The notes under the pieces: model-generated
What the model was told of the DNA's origin: nothing
Databases searched by the model: none
What the model saw: only the letters and a program-made list of their open reading frames with translations
Translations under genes and position numbers: made by a program
NCBI GenBank assembly: GCA_016795325.1
Contig: JAEUHY010000061.1
Location: 1-58,091 of the forward strand
Length of the DNA: 58,091 bases
Direction of reading: 5' to 3'
Origin: Planctomycetota bacterium
Lineage (GTDB): Bacteria; Planctomycetota; UBA1135; GCA-002686595
Shown here: in pieces, positions 15,100-25,268 of the stretch
Position numbering within the stretch: position 1 is the stretch's first letter
How the letters are laid out: each line of letters opens with the position of its first letter

Positions 15100-17688
15100 T
15101 CAGCCGCCCTTGGGTGCGCGCGTCAGGCGCAGATCGAGGGGCGCGCCTGGCGGCGGAGGCCACACAAAGGGCGCTGCGTCCTTCGTGTCGAACGGCCAGT
15201 CGCCGTCGGCCGGGGCGTCGAGCAAGCCGTAGTTGCCTTCTGGCAGCGTGAGTTCGACTTCGCCGGACGCGTTCGTGCTCATCCGCACCAGAGATCCGTC
15301 CGCTGTGGAGAGGAAGATGGCGTGCTCGCGCAGCACTTCGCTGCTCGTGGCGTCGAGAACGCGCAGCGCGCCGCGCAAGAGCTGAACGTCGTACCGCACG
15401 CGTACGACGGCGCCGGGCGTGACCGTCACCGGCGTCGGCGCCGACCACCCCCAACTCGCGTCGATCGGTCGCACACGCACGGTCCACGGCCCAGGAAACG
15501 CCGGACCACAGCGCGCAAAGCCGCGTTCGTCGAGCGCTGCACCGATTCGGTTCGAGCCGAGGCGTCCGCCGGAAAGTTCGGTGCTCGCTTCGACGACCAA
15601 CGCCGCGGCGGGGCGTCCGTCGAGCGAAACATCGAGCTCGAGCCAGCCGGGGAACTCCGCGCGCACGTCGAAGTCGCGCTCGACGACGCCGCGCGTGAGC
15701 TCGACGTCGCCGAGCGGAATCTGCGGCCCGTCCAACGTCAGCGAGCCGTTGAAGCCGCTCGGCACCACGAATTCGCCGCACGAGAGCGAAACCGCGTACG
15801 TGCCGATCTCGACGGGTCCGAAGCGGTACTCCCCCGTTGCTGCGTTGATCTCGAACGGCAGTTCGCTCGACAGACCTTCCAGCATGCGCACGTGCATCGC
15901 CCAACGATCGGCGTCACGCGCCTGACGCACGAACTCGAGACGCAATCTGTCGAAACTCGCGCCTTCGGGCCCGATCAGCCGACCGCGCAGCGTGCCCGAA
16001 GGCGGCAAGCGCAGCTCGAGTCCTTCGGTGGCGCCAGGGCATTCGATCGGCCCGAGCTTCGCGATCAGGCTCGGATTGACGTGGGCGCGCAGTCCATAAC
16101 GCCCCGCGGGGAGCCCCGCGAACTCGAAGCGACCGGCGCCGTCCGAGCGCACTTCGCGCACATCGTTGCGCGCAACCTGAAGCGCCTGGAAGTAGCTCTG
16201 GAAACCCGCGCCCGTCTTCTCCTCAGGCTCGGGGACGAACGGAGCGAGCTCGACCTTCGCGTTCGCAACGGGCGCGCTCCCGTCGAGTAGCGTGCCGCTC
16301 ACTGTCGAGCCGCGCGACAGCCGCACTTCCACCGCGCGGGTCTCGCCCGCCGCGAGCGCATCGACGTCGACGCTTGTGGCTGCAAAGTTCGCGGCCTCGA
16401 CGATCACGCTGCAGTCGCCGGGCACAATCGCGCTGTAGACGCCGTTTGCGGGCGCGTCGGCGTTCGCCCGACGCAACTCGAAGGTGTCGGGCTGGATGTT
16501 CATGTTGCGAACGCGCAGGCGCATGCGGTACGGCTCGACAGGTGCGCCAGTTTCGTCGACGACACTCAGCGCAATCGCACTCGCTCCGACCAAGCGCGCC
16601 TTGGCCGTCTGGCCCGGGCTCAACCCGGCTTGGCTCCACGGCAGAAAGCGCGGATCGTCGATCTGCGCTGTGTACACGCCTGGTGGCACGTCTTCGAAAC
16701 TCCAGCTCTGCGAGGAACCCGCGATGCGCTCCGCCACGTGCGTCGATCCGTCGGACCCGAGCAGCTTCAAGGTTCCCGGCGCCGGATTGCTGAAGATGTG
16801 GAACACGCGGTTGAACGTCGTCACGGTGATGCGACGGCTGTTGTCCGGGCCGCGGTAGAGGATGTCCGCGACAACCTCCTCGCCCGGCTTCACCTCGACC
16901 ACCGGCCCGTCGATCCAGTTGGTCATGTCCGACTGGGCCTGAAGTTCCGCAGGCCCCGGCGGCAAGCCCTCGAGGAGGAACTCGGTGGCCTGCGCTTGCG
17001 TTCGCGCGCGGGCTCGCGTCCTGTCGGCGCCGGCGCCTTCGGGCTTCCAAGCCGACGACGCGTTGATGCTCCACGGCCCCATCACGGGTTGACCGCGCTC
17101 ATCGATGACACGTCCGCGGATCGAGCCGGCCCGTGGCATGCGCACGTCGCCGACGTCGGTCACCTCGGCGGGCGGCAACTCGCCCCAGCGCCAGGAAACG
17201 TTCGCGAGACCCGGCGCGCGCGCATCGAGGAAGAACTGAAAGGCGCGCGGCGGATCGAACTTGATGCTGAAGCGGCCCTCGGCGTCGCTCTGCGTCTCGC
17301 GAGCCGCCCAGTCCTTCGGCGCGCCGTACTTCTGCACGCGCTGGTCATTGGCCACGAAGCCCCGCAGCTGGAGCGTGACGCCCGCGAGCGGCGCGCCGCC
17401 GGAGTCGAGCATGCGTCCGCGCAACTCAGCCAGCGTGGGTTGCGCCTCGGACGTCGTCACCTCGTTCGCCCCAGCCGCGTTCGCCGCAGCTGGCGCGTCG
17501 AGCGCCGCGCGTTCCGTCGCAGCCTCCGGCGCCTCCACGGGCTCGGGTGTTTGCGGCGCAGGCGCGGGCACGCCCCTTTCGACCGTGGCAGGCAACGCAG
17601 CGTCCGCGCTCGGTCTGCGCAGTGCGAGCCACGCGATCAACACGACAACGAGCACTGCGAGTGCTCCGACGGCCACGAGCTTCTTCAT
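15100..17688 (-). CDS. Membrane-anchored carboxypeptidase-regulatory-like repeat protein
   Basis: 862 residues. An N-terminal membrane helix (about 4-26, VAVGALAVLVVVLIAWLAL) is followed by an Ala/Pro/Glu-rich linker and then serial Ig-like domains of the CarboxypepD_reg/Cna-B type, recognised by repeats such as GRMLDSGGAPLAGVTLQLRG, GRVIDERGQPV and RGRLIGPEG, and by YGLRAHVNP-like ends. No peptidase catalytic motif is present. Such proteins are abundant in Planctomycetota; an extracytoplasmic structural role is inferred. It converges on the beta-helix gene, with 43 bp between. Confidence 0.8.
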   Translation of the reverse strand: MKKLVAVGALAVLVVVLIAWLALRRPSADAALPATVERGVPAPAPQTPEPVEAPEAATERAALDAPAAANAAGANEVTTSEAQPTLAELRGRMLDSGGAPLAGVTLQLRGFVANDQRVQKYGAPKDWAARETQSDAEGRFSIKFDPPRAFQFFLDARAPGLANVSWRWGELPPAEVTDVGDVRMPRAGSIRGRVIDERGQPVMGPWSINASSAWKPEGAGADRTRARARTQAQATEFLLEGLPPGPAELQAQSDMTNWIDGPVVEVKPGEEVVADILYRGPDNSRRITVTTFNRVFHIFSNPAPGTLKLLGSDGSTHVAERIAGSSQSWSFEDVPPGVYTAQIDDPRFLPWSQAGLSPGQTAKARLVGASAIALSVVDETGAPVEPYRMRLRVRNMNIQPDTFELRRANADAPANGVYSAIVPGDCSVIVEAANFAATSVDVDALAAGETRAVEVRLSRGSTVSGTLLDGSAPVANAKVELAPFVPEPEEKTGAGFQSYFQALQVARNDVREVRSDGAGRFEFAGLPAGRYGLRAHVNPSLIAKLGPIECPGATEGLELRLPPSGTLRGRLIGPEGASFDRLRLEFVRQARDADRWAMHVRMLEGLSSELPFEINAATGEYRFGPVEIGTYAVSLSCGEFVVPSGFNGSLTLDGPQIPLGDVELTRGVVERDFDVRAEFPGWLELDVSLDGRPAAALVVEASTELSGGRLGSNRIGAALDERGFARCGPAFPGPWTVRVRPIDASWGWSAPTPVTVTPGAVVRVRYDVQLLRGALRVLDATSSEVLREHAIFLSTADGSLVRMSTNASGEVELTLPEGNYGLLDAPADGDWPFDTKDAAPFVWPPPPGAPLDLRLTRAPKGG

Positions 17689-18458
17689 CGCTTCAGCGCC
17701 TCCCTGCGCCGGCGCTCAATGTACGCATCTCGACGGAAGCTGTGCGCCCGGCCGCGATCGGGCGTCACGGAGCTCGTGACGCGCCAACTTCGACGGCCCC
17801 GACGGCCAGACAGCACGCCGCGGCGCCCGCGAGTGGCGCTTTCAAGTCACGCGAGAGCGTGTCCCAAATGTGGCTGTCGGCCTCGATGCAGCGTCGCAGC
17901 ATGTTCAGCTTGTTGCGCGCGGCGCTCAGCGGTCGATCGGCCCAATTGCACCGCTACATCGCGGGCATTTTGCACGGGCTCGAACGCGCGTCGCACGAGC
18001 GCCCCGATGTCCGTGGGGGCGTGCAGCATGCTCGCGCTGTCGGCGAGCCGCAGATTGCCCCACGGCCCGAAAGTCGCCCGGATGGGCGCCGAGGGCTCGA
18101 ACAATTCGTCGAGCAGAGCCGGTCTGCTGCGCTTGACGCCGCGCGGCAAGGAGCCGTTCGTGCAGTCGACGTCGCAGCGCGGCATCACGCGGATCGTCGT
18201 GGCGCAGCACCCTCCGACGGTCTTACGACCCGTAGCCGCGGACTGCGCAAGTGCGGAGCTTGGACGCTCCACAGACGGGCCGCGCTCGCGCGAGTCGCCG
18301 CGCGCACGGGCTCGCGCAACACGCGCCACGCTGCTCTTCAGCCGCGTTCCGCACAGGACGACCGCGCGGCGCGACTCACGCGCTTCCAGCCGCTTGGTCG
18401 ATCGCCGAGCGCGTGACACGAATACGAGCGCCGCCGAATGGGAACGACAGCTTCAGCA
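17689..18458. other. 770-bp stretch without a supportable gene; possible decayed sequence
   Basis: No frame here looks like an intact gene. On the minus strand three overlapping frames each hold short protein-like pieces (a KCPRCSGAIG zinc-ribbon-like segment near 17940, then in another frame KLNMLRRCIEADSHIWDTLS), as expected of a frameshifted remnant. A 190-codon minus frame (17847-18419) is open but Arg-rich and without recognisable features. I see no promoter or strong hairpin. Confidence 0.35.
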
Positions 18459-19865
18459 TCAAGGCAACACGACATACTCCGCCGCATTCGACAGCATCGT
18501 GTTGCACGGCGGCGCGTACCCGTTGTCGCGGCCCCACCACTGCGCATGCACGAGCGTCCCCGGTAGTCCGAGCAGCGGTGACGGCGATCCGCCGCCGACT
18601 CCGGCAGCGAACGTGTTCATGTCGCGTTGGAACACGCCCGTGCAATCGTTCACGCTTGCTGGCGAGCCGCCGGCGGCGAGAATCGTGGTGCGGAGAATTG
18701 CCGCCGGTCCGAGCAGACGCGTCCCGCATTGGAACGGCGTCGACGCACGCGCGCCATTCACCGTGTACATGAGCAAGCCAAACGCTTGGTTGCGCACGTT
18801 GTCGCAGCGCAACGTGAACCCGGAGCTTTGCGTCGCACTCGGCGTTCCGGATGCGCTCATCGTCGGCAGGCAGCCGAGCGAATTCGGGCGTGCTTCGCCG
18901 TAGAACTCGACGCCCGAGCGCACAATCGCGAGGAAGAATCCTTCACCGGCGGAAAGCTGCGTGAAGCGTTCGCCGACGCCGAGCGCCGGCACGTTGGCAT
19001 ACCCGCCGCTGACCGTGCCCCACACACTCAGCGTGCCGTCCGCGAGACGCACCGCACTGTACGTCGGACCGGCGATCACCTTGTTGACCGCACCAGGCGC
19101 GAAGGGAGGCACATTGAGATTGCCGAAGAAGTTCGAGCCCCACGCAACGACCTGACCATCGCTGCGCAGCGCGAGGTTGTGGTACATGCCCGCCGACATG
19201 TCGACGTACGTCACACCGGGAGGGAGCGGCGGAACGTTGGTCTGTCCGTTGGCGTTGTAGCCCCACGCGCGGATCCTGCCATCGCTGAGCATCGCGATCA
19301 CGTGCCCAGCCCCGGCATCGATGCGCGTGTAGCTGACTCCGGGCGGCGGCGGGGTGAACGCAGGCTCGCCTCCGCCCCATCCGACGAGCAAGCCGTCGCT
19401 GCGGCGCGCGACGATCGTAGTCTGGCCAGCGGCGATCTCGACGTACGTGACGCCGGGAGGCGGCGCCGGCGGAGTCAGCGGATTCCACATCGAGGCGCCC
19501 CAGGCGAAGACGTTCCCGTCACTACGGCGCGCGACGCAGAACGCCGGGCCCGCATCGACCTCGACGTATCGCATGCCCGGCGGAAGCGGCGGCACGTTGC
19601 CTTGTCCGACACTGTTGTCACCGAACACGACGACCTCACCGTCGTCGCGCAACGCGATCCCGTGCGGCGCGATGCCCGGCGGCTCGATGATGAACTTGAC
19701 GACGCCGACGTGCGCCTCGACGTACTCCGTGCCGGGCGGGAGCGGCGGAACCGTGTACTGAGCGGCGGAGCCGCCCCACTTTTCGACGCGCGATTGCTGC
19801 GCGACGGCCGTTGCGGTGGTGCAGATCAAAGAGACGACGATGAACGCGCTCCGGTCCATGTTCAC
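18459..19865 (-). CDS. Second secreted RCC1-like protein with Cys-containing C-terminal module
   Basis: 468 residues. The signal peptide (about 1-22, ending AVAQQ) is followed by about seven RCC1-type repeats with the same linker as the first RCC1-like protein (PPLPPGVTYVDMSAG, then LALRSDGQVVAWGSN), giving roughly one propeller. From about residue 325 it carries a divergent copy of the C-terminal module (NSLGCLPTMSASGTPS, SSGFTLRCDNV, GLLMYTVNG, HAQWWGRDN, SNAAEYVV), with the first SYC-type cysteine missing. ATG 19865 is used; ATG 19859 is an alternative. Probably exported and surface-associated, function unknown. Confidence 0.83.
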   Translation of the reverse strand: MNMDRSAFIVVSLICTTATAVAQQSRVEKWGGSAAQYTVPPLPPGTEYVEAHVGVVKFIIEPPGIAPHGIALRDDGEVVVFGDNSVGQGNVPPLPPGMRYVEVDAGPAFCVARRSDGNVFAWGASMWNPLTPPAPPPGVTYVEIAAGQTTIVARRSDGLLVGWGGGEPAFTPPPPGVSYTRIDAGAGHVIAMLSDGRIRAWGYNANGQTNVPPLPPGVTYVDMSAGMYHNLALRSDGQVVAWGSNFFGNLNVPPFAPGAVNKVIAGPTYSAVRLADGTLSVWGTVSGGYANVPALGVGERFTQLSAGEGFFLAIVRSGVEFYGEARPNSLGCLPTMSASGTPSATQSSGFTLRCDNVRNQAFGLLMYTVNGARASTPFQCGTRLLGPAAILRTTILAAGGSPASVNDCTGVFQRDMNTFAAGVGGGSPSPLLGLPGTLVHAQWWGRDNGYAPPCNTMLSNAAEYVVLP

Positions 19866-20203
19866 GGCAACGATCCTCGCTTTTCAGGCGTTTCCAGTTC
19901 CTCAGCGCGCGAGCCAGTGCTCGAGCGCGATGGAAACGATCGTACAACCGATTGGCCGGCGTGCGCGGCCTCGATATGGACTTCGCACGTCCTCGTGCTC
20001 GATGGCGTCGAGAGGCGCGCGAGTCGGCCGCCGCGCCCGAGCTTTCCTGGGACTCCAGCGCTGGCCGATCCGGACGATCTCAGGCTCACCGCATCCTCCG
20101 CCGCCTCGGTCTGCGGCAGCTCCAGCGCCGGTCGCGGATCCCGCACACCGAGTTCCGCTATCCGCGCGTCATCGTTCGGCCGAACCGCGCGTCGAGCCGC
20201 CGC
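19866..20203. other. Intergenic region without gene
   Basis: 338 bp between two minus-strand genes. It must hold the promoter of the second RCC1-like gene. A short minus frame across it is Ser/Arg-rich with no family resemblance. No clear hairpin or repeat seen. Confidence 0.5.
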
Positions 20204-21586
<1,383 letters not shown>

Positions 21587-21607
21587 GGTGGTGAGGATGG
21601 AGCTTCT

Positions 21608-24600
21608 CTAGCGCCGCGTTAGGGTGTCGTCGAGCGCGAGGCACACCGCCGCCACGCTCATCCACGAAGCGAGCTCCGCCGCGCTCGCGGCGACCTCGCT
21701 GGGCGGAAGGTGCTCCGCCGCGGCGTTCACGCGCTGCAACGCGGCATCCGGATGTTGCTCGAACTCGGCGCGCGCTCCGCGCAGCAACTCGAGCAGCGTC
21801 TCGAGCTCGCCCGCGGACGGACGCCGCGAAGTGCAGCGGCGGAACATCCGCTCGGCGCAGGCGGCGTCGTCGCCGCCGCTCGCCAGAGCGCTGCGAGCCA
21901 GACCCAGCGAAGCTTCGACGAACACGCGATCGTTGAGCAACGCGAGCGACTGCAGCGGCGTGCTCGTGGACTCGCGGCGTGTGCACGACACTTCGCGGCT
22001 TGGCGCGTCGAACAGCGCGAAGCTCAAGTACGGCGCGGTGCGCTTCCAAAAGGTGTAAATCCCGCGGCGAAAACGCGCCTCTCCACTCGCGTCGCGCCAG
22101 TTGTCGGAGCTGTAAGCCGACTTCCACACGCCAGGGGGCTGAGGCGGCATGACCGGCGGCCCGCCGAGCGTGCGCACCAGCAGCTCCGACGCCGCGAGCG
22201 CGTTGTCGCGGAGCAACTCGGCCTCCAGGCGCATGCGTGCGCCGCGTGCGAGCCGCACATTCGCGGGATCGGCGCTGTACGCCGCGCGCTCGACGTCGGA
22301 GCTCTGGCGGTAGGTCGCGGAGTTCACGATGCGCGCCAGCAGCGCCTTCTGGTCCCAGCCTGACTCGATGAACTCGAGCGCGAGCCAGTCGAGCAGCTCG
22401 GCGTGCGACGGCGCCTCGCCGCGTGTCCCGAAATCGTCGAGCGTCTCGACGAGCCCGCGGCCGAACAGCAGCGCCCACAGTTGGTTGACGCGCACGCGCG
22501 CGGTGAGCGGGTTGTCGCGCGCCACGAGCCAGCGCGCGAACGCCAGGCGCGGCGACTCGCCGGCGAGCTCGAGCTTGCCGAGCGCAGCCGGCACGCCGGG
22601 TTCGACGACCTCGCCGGGGTCGAGGAAGCTGCCGCGGCGGAACAGGCGCGTTTGGCGCGGTTGTGCAAGCTCTTCGAGCACGAGCGCAGTCGGCGCGTCG
22701 GCCTGAAGTTGCGCGATGTGCGCATCGAGCGCTTCGAGCTCGCCGGCGAGCGCACGGCCGACCGGCCAGACCGAGCGCGCGAAGTGCGTGCGCAACGCGG
22801 CCGCGCCGGCTTCCGTGCTCGGCTGCTCGAGCAACGCCGCGTGCAAACTCGGACTGAGTCGCTCGGACGTTTCGTAGCCCACGTCGAACACGAAACCACC
22901 AGCGCCGCCGTGGTTGGCGACTTCGAGCAGCAAGCGGTTTGCGCCCTGCGCCAGCTCGACCTCGACGCGCAGCGGCGTGCCCGTGAACGTCGTGTACTCG
23001 TTGCTCGACGCGACGCGTCGGCCGTCGAGCCACAGCGTGAACGCATCATCGGCCCCGACGAACAGCTCGAGGCGCCGAGCGCGCTCGCTGTGCAAGGTGC
23101 GCTCGAAGACCCACAGCTGGTTGGGGCCGTCGAGGCGGTGCGGAACACGCTCGATGAGCTCGGGCCGCTCGCGCCAAGCGCGGCCGCCGGGATAACTCGC
23201 AGCGTGCGGCGCTCGCGCGAGGTGCTCGGCGCGCGCGGGAGGTTCGAAGGCCTCGAGTTGGTCGCGCGATTCGAACTTCCACGGCCCGAGCATGCGCCAC
23301 GGTGTGGACGACAAGCCCGCGAACGGTTCGCGCGCGAGCGGTGCGCGGCGCAGCGCGACACGCATGCGACCGAGCGAGCGGCGCGACTGCATCGAAACGT
23401 GCTTGAGCACCAGGTGCAGCCGGTCGCCGTCCTCGAAACGCAGCGGCGCCGCGGGCGTGAACGTCGCGCGCAGCTCGAGTTCGGCCGGCGCACCGGCCGT
23501 CGACCAACCCGACTCGTTGTCCGGGTCGAGCGCGTGGACAGCTCGGTGCGCGCGCCGCGAGGCTTCGAACGTCGCGCTCGCGGTCGCGAACTTCACCTGC
23601 TCCTGCGCGCCGCCGGCGCGGAGCACGTACGCCTCGAACGCGCTGAGCAGGAACTCGCCGCCATCCGACTCGCCCGGTCCACCGCCGGGCAGCGACGGGT
23701 CGCGCAGGGCCTCGAGCGAAAGTTCGTCGGCTTCACCGGCGCCCGGCGCGAAGGTCAGCTCCACAACCTCGGCTGGCGGCGCAACTCCGCTCAAGAGCAC
23801 AGAGTCGTCCTCGAGCACGCGCGTCGGGCGGCGACTGGCGAGTGCGACGGCGGTCGGCCGCAGTACGCGCCACGCGCTCGTACCCTCGAGCGCCGCGCGC
23901 TGCTCGCGCTCCCAGGCCGCCTGCGCGCGCTCGCGTTCCGCGTCGGGCGCATCCATGCGTTGCGCGAGCGTCGCTCGCCGACTGCGCAGCTCCTCGAGCT
24001 TGCGCGCGCCCTCCCCATCGAGCGCCGGCGCCGTCGGTCCGCTCGCGCGCCCGCCGTCCGCCGTCGAATTGAAGATGGCGTACAGCCCGAAGTACTCGCG
24101 CTGCGAGACGGGATCGTACTTGTGGTCGTGGCACTGCGCGCAGGCGAAGGTCGACCCGAGCCACACCGCGCCGGTCGTGTTGACGCGGTCGATCACGGCG
24201 TCGCTGCGGAACTCCTCCTCGTCGATGCCGCCTTCTTCGTTGAGCATCGTGTTGCGATGGAAGCCCGTCGCGAGCTTCTCGCGCGGCCCGGCGCCGGGCA
24301 GCAGGTCGCCGGCGAGCTGCTGGAGCGTGAACTGATCGAAGGGCAGGTTTGCGTTGAACGCATCGACGACCCAGTCGCGGTACGGCCACTGCGTTCGGCG
24401 CGCGTCCTTCTCGTAGCCCTGCGTGTCGGCGTAGCGCGCCATGTCGAGCCACGGCCGCGCGAAACGCTCGCCGAAGTGCGGCGAGGCGAGCAGTCGCTCC
24501 ACCGCGCGTGCGTACGCCTCCGGCCGCTGATCGCGTTCGAAGGCGTCGAGTTCCTCCAGGCTCGGCGCAAGGCCGGTGAGGTCGAGCGACAGACGCCGCA

Positions 24601-25168
24601 GCAGCGTCGCGCGATCGGCCTGCGGCGCCGGTCGCAAGCCGTTGCGCTCGAGTGCGGCGAGCACGAAGGCGTCGAGCGGCTCGCGCACCCAATCCTTGTC
24701 GCGCACCGCCGGCAACGTTGGCCGCGTCGGCGCGCGGTAGGCCCAGTGGCCGACGCCCTTGACTTCGCTGCCCGCGTGCTCGTCGGGCCAGCGCGCGCCT
24801 TCGTCGATCCAGCGCCGCACGAGTTCGATCTGCTCGGGCGCGAGCCGCGGCGCCTTTTGCGGCATGCGCTCGTCGTCGTCCTCGGTGATGAGCCGCAGGT
24901 ACAGCGAGCTCTCGAGCGCTTTGCCTGGCACGAGCACGGGCGAGGTGCCCGCGTAGGCGCCTTCGAAGGCGCGTTCGCGCACGTCGAGCCGCAACTCGGC
25001 CTTGTCCTTCTCGGCGCCGTGGCAGGCGTAACAGCTCGCCTCGAGGATCGGCCGAACCTCGCGTTCGAAATCCACCGGCGCCTGCGCTGCGGCTGCGTGC
25101 CCCAAGCCCATCGCAACCGCGAGCGTCGCGCACCACGCACTCCAACGTCTTCGCATCCGATCGCGCAT
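21608..25168 (-). CDS. PSCyt1/DUF1549/DUF1553 c-type cytochrome protein
   Basis: 1186 residues with signal peptide (about 1-29, AAAAQA). Domains in order: planctomycete cytochrome c (CYACH at 46-50), DUF1549 (about 150-350, with a second heme-type motif CAQCH at 343-347 followed by DHKYDP), a central beta-rich and LamG/glycoside-binding-like insertion with two jelly-roll-like stretches, and C-terminal DUF1553 (RVNQLWALLFGRGLVETLDDFG, CTRRESTSTPLQSLALLND). Start at ATG 25168 gives a sound signal peptide; an upstream in-frame ATG at 25252 would bury it. Operon partner of the DUF1501 gene. Believed periplasmic and electron-transferring; substrate unknown. Confidence 0.88.
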   Translation of the reverse strand: MRDRMRRRWSAWCATLAVAMGLGHAAAAQAPVDFEREVRPILEASCYACHGAEKDKAELRLDVRERAFEGAYAGTSPVLVPGKALESSLYLRLITEDDDERMPQKAPRLAPEQIELVRRWIDEGARWPDEHAGSEVKGVGHWAYRAPTRPTLPAVRDKDWVREPLDAFVLAALERNGLRPAPQADRATLLRRLSLDLTGLAPSLEELDAFERDQRPEAYARAVERLLASPHFGERFARPWLDMARYADTQGYEKDARRTQWPYRDWVVDAFNANLPFDQFTLQQLAGDLLPGAGPREKLATGFHRNTMLNEEGGIDEEEFRSDAVIDRVNTTGAVWLGSTFACAQCHDHKYDPVSQREYFGLYAIFNSTADGGRASGPTAPALDGEGARKLEELRSRRATLAQRMDAPDAERERAQAAWEREQRAALEGTSAWRVLRPTAVALASRRPTRVLEDDSVLLSGVAPPAEVVELTFAPGAGEADELSLEALRDPSLPGGGPGESDGGEFLLSAFEAYVLRAGGAQEQVKFATASATFEASRRAHRAVHALDPDNESGWSTAGAPAELELRATFTPAAPLRFEDGDRLHLVLKHVSMQSRRSLGRMRVALRRAPLAREPFAGLSSTPWRMLGPWKFESRDQLEAFEPPARAEHLARAPHAASYPGGRAWRERPELIERVPHRLDGPNQLWVFERTLHSERARRLELFVGADDAFTLWLDGRRVASSNEYTTFTGTPLRVEVELAQGANRLLLEVANHGGAGGFVFDVGYETSERLSPSLHAALLEQPSTEAGAAALRTHFARSVWPVGRALAGELEALDAHIAQLQADAPTALVLEELAQPRQTRLFRRGSFLDPGEVVEPGVPAALGKLELAGESPRLAFARWLVARDNPLTARVRVNQLWALLFGRGLVETLDDFGTRGEAPSHAELLDWLALEFIESGWDQKALLARIVNSATYRQSSDVERAAYSADPANVRLARGARMRLEAELLRDNALAASELLVRTLGGPPVMPPQPPGVWKSAYSSDNWRDASGEARFRRGIYTFWKRTAPYLSFALFDAPSREVSCTRRESTSTPLQSLALLNDRVFVEASLGLARSALASGGDDAACAERMFRRCTSRRPSAGELETLLELLRGARAEFEQHPDAALQRVNAAAEHLPPSEVAASAAELASWMSVAAVCLALDDTLTRR

Positions 25169-25268
25169 CGTACTGCGCGCGGAAAAGGCCGCGAGGCGCC
25201 CCGCACTCAGGTGCGGAACGCCTCGCATGTTGCTCGCTACCGCGCGCGGCACGAGCCGCGCGAGTCGC

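Noticed and set aside
17847..18419. 190-codon minus-strand frame as a gene
   Set aside because: No plausible family feature, high Arg content and competing frames with equal or better protein character; kept only as possible decayed sequence.
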